In this document: piece by piece, positions 13,644 through 19,793 of the stretch
How positions within the stretch are numbered: the first letter of the stretch is position 1
Layout of the letters: each line of letters opens with the position of its first letter
Assembly: GCA_050945915.1 (NCBI GenBank)
Contig: JBMNTV010000037.1
Location: 1-19,793 of the forward strand
Source of the DNA: CALNBC01 sp050945915
GTDB taxonomy: Bacteria; Bacillota; Clostridia; Christensenellales; CALWSW01
DNA: 19,793 nucleotides
Reading direction: 5' to 3'
Translations under genes and position numbers: made by a program
Notes under the pieces: model-generated
The model's input: the letters and a program-made list of their open reading frames with translations, nothing else
Told to the model about the DNA's origin: nothing
Databases searched by the model: none

Positions 13644-14348
13644 ATGCCAGGACGCAACAACAAGCCTTATCGGCACGAGCTGAAATATTTTATCAACCGG
13701 GGAGCGGCCGTCGAGCTGAAAACCCGGCTGCTGCAAACCATGGATCTGGACAAGTACGCCCGGGCGCGGGGCGGCAGATACCACATCCGCAGCCTGTATT
13801 TTGACGATGCCATCGACTCTGCGGTCCGGGAAAAGCTGGACGGCGTGGAGGAACGCAAAAAGTTCCGCATCCGGATTTACAATTATTCGGACCAGGAGAT
13901 CTTCCTGGAATGCAAGCAAAAAAGCGGGCAGTACATCCGAAAATACGGGACGCAGATCGACAGGAATCTGTGCGACGAAATCTGCGCGGGCCATTGGCAG
14001 AACCTTTTGTACCACGACGCGCCCATCTGCCGGGAGCTGTACTACCAGATGTCCTGCAGGTTTTTGCGCCCGTCCGTCATCGTGGACTATGCGCGTACCC
14101 CGTTTGTGGCGCGGTATCAGGATGTGCGCATCACCTTTGATGACGATTTGCGCACGGGGGTCTTTTCCAAAGACCTGTTCGACCCGTACATTCCCACCGT
14201 TCCGGCTTTGGATTCCTATGATTTGATCCTGGAGGTCAAGTTCAACGAATACCTGCCGGATTATTACCACCGGCTGGTTCAGACGGATTACGCGGTGCGC
14301 TCCGCCGCCTCGAAATACGTCATCTGCCGCAAATTTGAAGCGACGTAA
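13644..14348 (+). CDS. VTC-domain polyphosphate polymerase family protein
   Basis: 234 residues. I start at ATG 13644, preceded by AAAGGAG, 32 bp after the CotH stop; the open frame extends upstream into the CotH gene but without support. The protein is a single VTC/triphosphate-tunnel domain: RHELKYF (the ExK element), YHIRSLYFDD, KKFRIRIYNY, IFLECKQK, RPSVIVDYARTPFV and LILEVKF near the end. These charged residues line the tunnel where eukaryotic Vtc4 makes polyphosphate from ATP, and the main ones look intact. No SPX domain and no transmembrane segment are present, so it is cytoplasmic and probably needs a membrane partner, for which the downstream DUF4956 protein is the obvious candidate. 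The biochemical activity is inferred from the family. Confidence 0.88.
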   Translation: MPGRNNKPYRHELKYFINRGAAVELKTRLLQTMDLDKYARARGGRYHIRSLYFDDAIDSAVREKLDGVEERKKFRIRIYNYSDQEIFLECKQKSGQYIRKYGTQIDRNLCDEICAGHWQNLLYHDAPICRELYYQMSCRFLRPSVIVDYARTPFVARYQDVRITFDDDLRTGVFSKDLFDPYIPTVPALDSYDLILEVKFNEYLPDYYHRLVQTDYAVRSAASKYVICRKFEAT

Positions 14349-14406
14349 AGCTTGTATCAAACAAGATTCCCATATCAAAAGCAATCATCCATTCAGGAGG
14401 AAACCA

Positions 14407-15090
14407 ATGAACGACGGCACCACTTCGATTCGGGACGTGCTTTCCACGATGACGGACCTGTCCGGCAGCACCCTTTCGCCGCTCAACGTCATCATCACCC
14501 TGGCTTTGGCCTGCGCGCTGGGACTGTTCATCTTCTTTATTTACAGAAAGACCTTCTCCGGCGTAATGTATTCCCGCAACTTCGGCCTTTCTCTGGTGAT
14601 GGTCACGATGATCACCGCGCTGATCATCCTGCCGATCACCAGCAACCTGACGCTTTCCCTGGGCATGGTGGGCGCGCTGTCCATCGTCCGCTTCCGCACC
14701 GCAGTAAAAGATGCCATGGACACGATGTTCATGTTCTGGGGCATCGCCGTGGGCATCTGCATGGGGGCGAAGTTCTGGGCCGTGGGCCTTGTGGGATCTT
14801 TGGCCATCGGCCTTCTGATGGTGCTTCTTTCCGTCATCAAGTTCCGCACGTCGCTGCCCTATCTCCTGATCCTGCACTTTGACCTGGGCGCCGCCCCCAA
14901 CGTCAAGGCGATGCTGGGCAAGCTCCCGACGCACAAGCTTAAGAGCCGCACGGTGCGCGGCAATTCCGTGGAAATGACGGTGGAGCTGCGCCTGCGCAAC
15001 GAGGAAACCGGCTTTGTGGACAAGCTGACCCAGCTGGATGGCATGTATGACGCTTCCCTGATCAGCTATCAGGGGGACATCATCTCCTGA
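14407..15090 (+). CDS. DUF4956 family membrane protein
   Basis: 227 residues. ATG 14407 follows AGGAGG; an in-frame ATG at 14335 overlaps the preceding gene and lacks a ribosome binding site. About four hydrophobic segments lie near residues 27-47, 58-80, 103-121 and 122-143. The strongly conserved GALSIVRFRTAVKDAMDT stretch between the second and third is typical of DUF4956 and recalls the MgtC-like pattern of an arginine-containing loop beside a helix. The C-terminal ~80 residues (LLILHFDLG to GDIIS) form a soluble domain with ACT-like strand alternation. In bacterial genomes DUF4956 genes commonly neighbour VTC-domain and CotH genes, as here. A role as membrane channel or anchor for the polymerase is a hypothesis. 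It ends the operon. Confidence 0.85.
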   Translation: MNDGTTSIRDVLSTMTDLSGSTLSPLNVIITLALACALGLFIFFIYRKTFSGVMYSRNFGLSLVMVTMITALIILPITSNLTLSLGMVGALSIVRFRTAVKDAMDTMFMFWGIAVGICMGAKFWAVGLVGSLAIGLLMVLLSVIKFRTSLPYLLILHFDLGAAPNVKAMLGKLPTHKLKSRTVRGNSVEMTVELRLRNEETGFVDKLTQLDGMYDASLISYQGDIIS

Positions 15091-15110
15091 TCCAACAGGG
15101 CAAACCAAGC

Positions 15111-15157
15111 GGAAGGGGCTGCGCCCATGGCGGCGCAAACGCCCCTTCCCTTTTTTT
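15111..15157 (+). terminator. Terminator of the CotH/VTC/DUF4956 operon
   Basis: GGAAGGGGC (15111-15119) pairs with GCCCCTTCC (15141-15149). An inner stem TGCGCC/GGCGCA (15120-15125 with 15132-15137) stacks on it, and seven Ts follow at 15151-15157. Confidence 0.95.
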
Positions 15158-15263
15158 CGATGTTATGCGAATCCAAAAGCAGGTGAAAATGGATGGTTGC
15201 GCCTGGGTTTACAGATTATTCAACTTTTTTTCGCACTATCGTTATAGCTTTAAATCCAGTATT

Positions 15264-15272
15264 TGCTATAAT
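15264..15272 (+). promoter_or_regulatory. Extended -10 promoter of the transglutaminase-like gene
   Basis: TGCTATAAT (15264-15272) is a TG-N-TATAAT extended -10 with no good -35 at the normal distance. It lies about 50 bp before the start codon and downstream of the previous operon's terminator, so the gene has its own transcription unit. Confidence 0.65.
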
Positions 15273-15323
15273 ACTATCGACACATGGGAACGTGCGAAAT
15301 AAAACATGGAGGAAGATACCCAC

Positions 15324-16916
15324 ATGAAAAAAACCTTCTCGCTGCTGCTGGCGCTGATCATGGCGTTCAGCCTGGTGGCTGTGCTGCCGACGAGCGCCGC
15401 CGCCGCATCCTATAAGGGAACTGTGAAGCTTTCCAGCGGCACCCTGAACGTAAGAAAGACCCCCAGCACCTCCGCCGCCGTCGTTGACAAGCTCAGAAAT
15501 GGCGACACCGTCACCGTTTCCGCCCAGACCACCAAGTCCGGCGAGAAGTGGTACAAGATCACCACCGCTGCGAACAAGACCGGCTATGTGATGGCGAAGT
15601 ACATCACCCTGAGCTCCAAGACCTCTTCCGGCAGCTCGTCTACGCCCACCAACGCGACCTATACCGTCCGCACCAAGACGATGAAGATCTACCAGTCCAG
15701 GAGCGGGTCTTCCAAATTGCTGGCCACCGCCCAAAAGGGCGATGCCGTCACGCTTTTGACCAAGTACACCTCCGGCTGGGCCCAGGTGAAGTACGGTTCC
15801 GTCACCGGATACTGCAACTTCAACAGCCTGACCGCCTCCTCCACCAGCGGCACGGGAAGCTCTGCGAACCTCAGCCCGAAGTTCTATGAGGTCAGCAAGC
15901 CCAACTATTCGGTCTATACCTCCAAGAAGCAGGTGACCGAGCTGTTGGACTACCATCTGGCCAACTTCAGCAGCTCCTTCAGCTTCAAGGTGAACAACGC
16001 CAGCGGAGCCGCCCTGAACAATATCCTGCCCAGTGCGAAGAAGGATGCGCTGTACGGCTATCTGCTCTCCGAGGCGGAACTGAAGGCCAAGAAACTCGGA
16101 TCCTCCGTCACCTATTCGGTGGACACGGCCTCGAAGACCGTTTACGCCACCATCCACTACAATCCGGCGGGTCTCGTGCTGCAGCATTACAAGAACGGCA
16201 CGCCCCTCACGGATTCCAAGGCGAAGGAACTGGACAACGAAGTCAACCGGATCCTGAAGTCTCTGATCAAGAGCGGCATGAGCGATTACGACAAGGCCCT
16301 CGTCCTGCACGATTACCTCTGCGAAAACGTGGTTTACAGCAACAAGGACGTCGGCAAAACCGCCTATGGCGCCATCGTCAAGGGCGAAGCCAACTGCCAG
16401 GGCTACGCCGAGGCCACCGGCCTGCTGTACACCCTTGCAGGGCTGGAGAATGTCCTCGTTCGCGCCACCAATGACTCCACCAGGGCGACCCACGGTTATG
16501 TCAAGGTCAAGGTGAACGGCAAGTGGTATTGCGTGGATACCACTGCGGATGATCCGATGAACAACACCAACCCCGTCCCTCGCCATGACTTCTTCCTGGT
16601 GACCGACGAGATCGTCGAGCAGCGCTACACCCCCTGGAGCATCGTGCACAAGCTGCCCAAGTGCACCTCCATGGACGAGAACTACTATGTGAAGAACAAC
16701 CTGGTGGTTTCCAGCATGGCGGAAGCGAAGAAAATCATCCAGGATGCCGTTAAGGCGAAGAAGCCCGCCGTGGAATTCTGGATGAACGACTACTCCTCCA
16801 GCAAGTACGGCACCAGCACGCTGAGGAGCTACGCCACCTCCGCCGGTGCGAAGTCCGTCTCCATGAAGAGCCTTGCCCTCAAGCGTTGTTCGATCTATAT
16901 GATCCTCGGCTATTAA
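15324..16916 (+). CDS. Secreted SH3-SH3-transglutaminase-like protein
   Basis: 530 residues from ATG 15324; the ATG at 15306 is rejected because it overlaps the GGAGGA ribosome binding site. A Sec signal peptide ends TSAAAA-SYKG. Two bacterial SH3 domains (about 30-100 and 110-178) carry the usual pattern: LNVRKTPSTSAAVVDKLRNG and later KIYQSRSGSSKLLATAQKGD. After a linker and an unassigned region (about 185-320) comes a transglutaminase-like core with Cys358 (ANCQGYAEA), His390 (THGYVKV) and Asp405 (CVDTTADD), a complete catalytic triad. The SH3 repeats probably hold it to cell wall glycan or peptide. Such enzymes may hydrolyse or cross-link peptides; the substrate is unknown. Lack of a C-terminal anchor suggests a loosely wall-bound or released protein. 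Confidence 0.88.
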   Translation: MKKTFSLLLALIMAFSLVAVLPTSAAAASYKGTVKLSSGTLNVRKTPSTSAAVVDKLRNGDTVTVSAQTTKSGEKWYKITTAANKTGYVMAKYITLSSKTSSGSSSTPTNATYTVRTKTMKIYQSRSGSSKLLATAQKGDAVTLLTKYTSGWAQVKYGSVTGYCNFNSLTASSTSGTGSSANLSPKFYEVSKPNYSVYTSKKQVTELLDYHLANFSSSFSFKVNNASGAALNNILPSAKKDALYGYLLSEAELKAKKLGSSVTYSVDTASKTVYATIHYNPAGLVLQHYKNGTPLTDSKAKELDNEVNRILKSLIKSGMSDYDKALVLHDYLCENVVYSNKDVGKTAYGAIVKGEANCQGYAEATGLLYTLAGLENVLVRATNDSTRATHGYVKVKVNGKWYCVDTTADDPMNNTNPVPRHDFFLVTDEIVEQRYTPWSIVHKLPKCTSMDENYYVKNNLVVSSMAEAKKIIQDAVKAKKPAVEFWMNDYSSSKYGTSTLRSYATSAGAKSVSMKSLALKRCSIYMILGY

Positions 16917-16938
16917 TCGAAGCACACAACCCATAACG

Positions 16939-16974
16939 AAACCCCCGTCCGGAACCTCCGGTCGGGGGTTTTAT
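16939..16974 (+). terminator. Terminator after the transglutaminase-like gene
   Basis: AAACCCCCG (16939-16947) pairs with CGGGGGTTT (16963-16971), with an inner CCGG/CCGG stem. The right arm runs into TTTT. The following 16975-17176 stretch, about 200 bp, contains no recognisable gene. Confidence 0.92.
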
Positions 16975-17176
16975 TTGGCAAAAGGGGCAAAAGGACGTAA
17001 AGGGGGAAGGAACCAGCCAATCTTGCCGACTCTTGAAGATGCCCTAAAAAGCAATGGAATCGATGCCGACCGCCGATGGACGCGCACCATCCAGCCGATT
17101 CTGGAGGAAGATCGAATGGGAAACCGCCTGTTGGTTTCATCGGCAGGAGGGAACCCCGCAATCAACCAAAAGGCAT

Positions 17177-17210
17177 AAAAAATCCCCGGGAAAAGCGTTT
17201 TCCCGGGGAT
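17177..17210 (-). terminator. Terminator of the argS-serS operon
   Basis: On the - strand ATCCCCGGGAAAA and TTTTCCCGGGGAT (17198-17210 and 17182-17194 in + coordinates) form a perfect 13-bp stem with a 3-nt loop, then a six-base U tract (A tract 17177-17182). It lies just past the serS stop. Confidence 0.93.
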
Positions 17211-17222
17211 GCGCATGGCGGA

Positions 17223-18500
17223 TTATTTTGTGATGACTTTCGCCCCGCCCATGTACGGCCAGAGGGCTTCGGGGATGAGGACGCTGCCGTCTTGTTGCTG
17301 GAAGTTTTCCAAAATGGCGGCGACGGTGCGCCCCACGGCGACGCCGGAACCGTTCAGGGTGTGGCAAAGCTCGGGCTTTGAGGTCTTGTCCCTGCGGAAG
17401 CGGATGCCTGCCCGCCTGGCCTGGAAATCCTCGAAGTTCGAGCAGGAGCTGATCTCCAAATAGCGGTTATAGCTGGGCATCCAGACCTCGATGTCGTACG
17501 TCATGGCGGAGGAAAAGCCCAGATCGCCGCCGCACAGGCGGACGACGCGGTACGGCAGGCCCAGCTTCTGAAGCACGAGCTCCGCGTTTTGCGTCAGTGT
17601 TTCGAGCTCGGCATAGGATTCCTCCGGCTTGGTGAACTTCACCAGCTCCACCTTGTTGAACTGGTGCTGGCGGATGATGCCCCGGGTGTCCCTGCCGGCG
17701 CTGCCGGCTTCTGCGCGGAAGCACGCGGAATAGGCGCAGTGCTTGATGGGGAGCTGTGCACCGTCCAGAATCTGCTCGCGGTACATGTTGGTGACCGGAA
17801 CTTCTGCGGTGGGGATCAGGTAGTAATCCGTGCCCTCGACGTGGTACATATCCTCCGCAAACTTCGGGAGCTGGCCGGTGCCCTGCATGGCGGCGGTGTT
17901 GGCCAAAAAGGGCGGGAATACTTCAGTATAGCCCGATTCCTGGGTGTGCGTGTCCAAAAAGAAGTTGATGATGGCGCGTTCCAGCCTGGCGCCCAAACCG
18001 CGATAGAAGGTGAAGCGGGCGCCGGTGACCTTTGCGCCGGTGTCAAAGTCCAGCAAATTCAACTCAGTGCCGATGTCCCAGTGGGGTTTTGGCTCAAAAT
18101 CAAAGGCTCGGGGCTCGCCAAAGCGGCGAAGCTCCACGTTGGCGGAATCGTCCTTCCCGGGGGTCACGTCCTGATAGGGGATGTTCGGGATGGACAGGAG
18201 GAAGGCGGTAAGCTCCTCTTCCTTTGCGGCGACCTGCGCATCCAGGGCGGTGATCTCGTCCGAAAGCTGCTTCATTTCGGCCAGCAGGGCGGAAACGTCC
18301 TCCCCGGCCTTTTTGAGCTTCGGCACCTGGGCGGAATCGGCGTTGCGCTTTGCTTTTTTCGCTTCGACCTCCGCCATCAGGGCGCGGCGGGATTCGTCCA
18401 GAGCGAGGAGGGCGTCCACGTCGATGTCGGTCTTGTTGCGGAGGGCCAACGCGGCCTTCAGCTCGTCGGGGTTGGTGCGAATACGCTTGATGTCCAGCAT
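17223..18500 (-). CDS. serS: Seryl-tRNA synthetase
   Basis: 425 residues, the standard bacterial length, starting at an ATG after GGAGG. SerS attaches serine to tRNA-Ser in the cytoplasm. The N-terminal MLDIKRIRTNPDELKAAL and the long charged helical arm (about 30-105, the coiled coil that grips the long variable arm of tRNA-Ser) are intact. Class II motifs follow: motif 1 around LERAIINFFLD and TEVFPPF, motif 2 FRAEAGSAGRDTRGI with its ATP-binding Arg, and motif 3 near the C terminus (NGSGVAVGRTVAAILE). The serine pocket segment EISSCSNFEDFQARR is present. The gene lies 48 bp downstream of argS on the same strand and is closed by a terminator, so a tRNA-synthetase operon is likely. Confidence 0.97.
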   Translation of the reverse strand: MLDIKRIRTNPDELKAALALRNKTDIDVDALLALDESRRALMAEVEAKKAKRNADSAQVPKLKKAGEDVSALLAEMKQLSDEITALDAQVAAKEEELTAFLLSIPNIPYQDVTPGKDDSANVELRRFGEPRAFDFEPKPHWDIGTELNLLDFDTGAKVTGARFTFYRGLGARLERAIINFFLDTHTQESGYTEVFPPFLANTAAMQGTGQLPKFAEDMYHVEGTDYYLIPTAEVPVTNMYREQILDGAQLPIKHCAYSACFRAEAGSAGRDTRGIIRQHQFNKVELVKFTKPEESYAELETLTQNAELVLQKLGLPYRVVRLCGGDLGFSSAMTYDIEVWMPSYNRYLEISSCSNFEDFQARRAGIRFRRDKTSKPELCHTLNGSGVAVGRTVAAILENFQQQDGSVLIPEALWPYMGGAKVITK

Positions 18501-18548
18501 GATAAGCCTCCGTTTAATCTTTGATGTTTGCGCGAATCTGCCTGGGGA

Positions 18549-19793
18549 TCACATTTTTTCCGGCGCTGCGATGCCAAGGAGCCGCAATCCTGTGGCGATG
18601 ACCTGGCGGGCGCAGGCGGTCAGGGCAAGGCGGGCGTTCTGCACCTCCCGCGGTTCGCCCAGGATCCTGTGGGCAAGGTAGAAGCGGTTGAACGCCTGGG
18701 CCAGATCCACCACAAAGCGGGCGATGAGATACGGCTCGTATTTCTCGCTGGCGGATTTGACGATGGCGGGGAACTCGTGGAGCAGCCGCGCCACTTCCAC
18801 GGATTCCGCGTCGGTGATCAGGGAGAAATCCACCTCCGCCGCCGGATCGTAACCGGCGCGGGAAAGCAGCGAGCAGCAGCGGGCGTGGGTGTACTGGCAG
18901 TAAGGCCCGGTTTCGCCTTCGAAGTTCAGCGCGCGGTCCCAGTCAAAAACGATGTCTTTGATGCGCGCGGACGAAAGGGTGGAAAACACGATGGCCCCTA
19001 CGCCCACATCCTGGGCGATTTGGTCCATATTTTCAAGGTCGGGGGATTTTTCCATCATGATGGCTTTGATCTTTTCGATGGACTCCTTCAGAACTTCTTC
19101 CAAAAAGACCACCTTGCCCTTTCGGGTAGAAAGGGTGCCGTCCGCCGTGGACACCATGCCAAAGGCAACGTGCACCAGATCCTTCGCCCAATCGCGGCCC
19201 ATCATCTCGATGACCTTGAACACCTGCTTAAAGTGCAGGTTCTGCTGGTAAGCCACGACGTACAGGCACTTGGCGAAATCATAGGTGGATTTGCGGTAAA
19301 ACGCCGCGGCAATGTCCCTGGTGGCGTACAGGGTGGCGCCGTCGCTTCGAAGGATCAGGCAGGGGGGCATATTGTCCTCTTCCGGGAATCGCACGACGCT
19401 GGCGCCGTCGTCCAGCTCCAGCAGGCCCTTTTCCCTGAGCTCGTCCACAATGGGCTGCATCTTGTCGTTGTAAAAGCTCTCGCCGGCATAAGAGTCGAAT
19501 TTGACCCCCAGCAGGTCGTAAACTCGCTGGACTTCCTTTAGCGTCAGGGTTCTGAACCAGTCGAAAAGGGCGAGGGCTTCGGGCTTGCCGTCCTCGATGG
19601 CTTTGAAGGCGGCGCGGGCTTCGTCGTTCAAGGATTCGTCTTTCTCGGCTTCCTCGTGGAAGCGGGCGTAAATCTCCAGCATGGCGCGGACGCCGCCCTG
19701 CTCGATCTCTTGCTTATTGCCCCAGCGGCGAAAAGCCACGATCAGCTTGCCGAACTGGGTGCCCCAGTCTCCCAGGTGGTTGATGCCGATGGC
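18549..19793 (-). CDS. argS: Arginyl-tRNA synthetase, 5' partial
   Basis: The frame is open to the right edge; the 414 visible residues begin AIGINHLGDWGTQFGKLI, a signature just inside the catalytic domain after the HIGH motif, which is outside the window. The GTG at 19737-19739 is internal, not a start. The visible part includes the Rossmann-fold core with RDIAAAFYR, a KMSKS-like loop LSTRKGKVV that is typical of ArgS, and the C-terminal DALR-type anticodon-binding helices (YCQYTHARCCSLLSRAG and the terminal LLGIAAPEKM). ArgS charges tRNA-Arg and, unlike most class I synthetases, needs tRNA for amino acid activation. The stop at 18549 is 48 bp before serS. Promoter and any T-box leader would be upstream, out of view. 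Confidence 0.96.
   Translation of the reverse strand, partial: AIGINHLGDWGTQFGKLIVAFRRWGNKQEIEQGGVRAMLEIYARFHEEAEKDESLNDEARAAFKAIEDGKPEALALFDWFRTLTLKEVQRVYDLLGVKFDSYAGESFYNDKMQPIVDELREKGLLELDDGASVVRFPEEDNMPPCLILRSDGATLYATRDIAAAFYRKSTYDFAKCLYVVAYQQNLHFKQVFKVIEMMGRDWAKDLVHVAFGMVSTADGTLSTRKGKVVFLEEVLKESIEKIKAIMMEKSPDLENMDQIAQDVGVGAIVFSTLSSARIKDIVFDWDRALNFEGETGPYCQYTHARCCSLLSRAGYDPAAEVDFSLITDAESVEVARLLHEFPAIVKSASEKYEPYLIARFVVDLAQAFNRFYLAHRILGEPREVQNARLALTACARQVIATGLRLLGIAAPEKM

Noticed and set aside
15216..16934. 572-codon - strand ORF opposite the transglutaminase-like gene
   Set aside because: Runs through a terminator and promoter on the other strand; low-complexity Gly/Val/His composition.
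16975..17178. 67-codon + strand ORF between the transglutaminase-like gene and serS
   Set aside because: Starts at a TTG in the tail of a terminator, has no ribosome binding site and no recognisable family, and ends in the serS terminator region.
17589..18524. 311-codon + strand ORF opposite serS
   Set aside because: Antisense shadow of a complete seryl-tRNA synthetase.

Overview
The window looks like a chromosomal segment of a fairly GC-rich, low-oxygen Firmicute of class Clostridia, possibly a Christensenellales- or Oscillospirales-like gut or anaerobic lineage. This is inferred from strong AGGAGG-type ribosome binding sites, a VPRTG-anchored surface protein with Cys/His repeats, an extracytoplasmic flavoprotein reductase with an FMN_bind partner, a CotH/VTC/DUF4956 cluster and a serS-argS pair. 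No species is assigned. No rRNA, tRNA, CRISPR array, insertion sequence or phage gene was found.

Layout. (1) Positions 1-2275, + strand: the 3' part of a propeller-like protein (DUF5711-like), a CvpA-family membrane protein and a SanA/YdcF-family (DUF218) protein, closed by a strong terminator. (2) 2499-3478: a secreted, probably sortase-anchored protein with five Cys/His repeat units, then a terminator. (3) About 3480-4440: nearly 1 kb without a convincing gene. It holds a palindrome resembling a LacI/CcpA operator, a 25-bp alternating purine-pyrimidine tract, an orphan + strand terminator, recurring TTTGGCGCG motifs and one weak 90-codon minus-strand ORF. (4) 4437-6687, - strand: a lipoprotein FMN_bind carrier and a lipoprotein FAD reductase. 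They diverge from an AraC-family regulator (6971-8260), and the shared intergenic region carries tandem decamers over a candidate promoter. (5) 8423-10250, + strand: dhaK and dhaL of a PTS-type dihydroxyacetone kinase, with a good sigma-A promoter and a terminator but no dhaM in view. (6) 10532-15157, + strand: an operon of a large CotH-kinase protein with three lamin-tail domains, a VTC-type polyphosphate polymerase domain protein and a DUF4956 membrane protein. (7) 15264-16973: a secreted SH3-SH3-transglutaminase-like protein with its own extended -10 promoter and terminator. (8) 17177-19793, - strand: serS downstream of argS, whose 5' end runs off the window.

How the parts work together. 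The flavoprotein pair is best read as a regulated extracytoplasmic reductase: electrons would pass through a covalently flavinylated FMN_bind lipoprotein to an FAD enzyme reducing an unidentified external acceptor. The residues that bind fumarate in classical fumarate reductases appear replaced. The CotH/VTC/DUF4956 operon is the most interesting poorly understood system here. It combines a surface-facing kinase-fold protein, an intact triphosphate-tunnel polymerase domain and a small multi-pass membrane protein, which could be a bacterial split counterpart of the eukaryotic VTC complex. That reading is a hypothesis.
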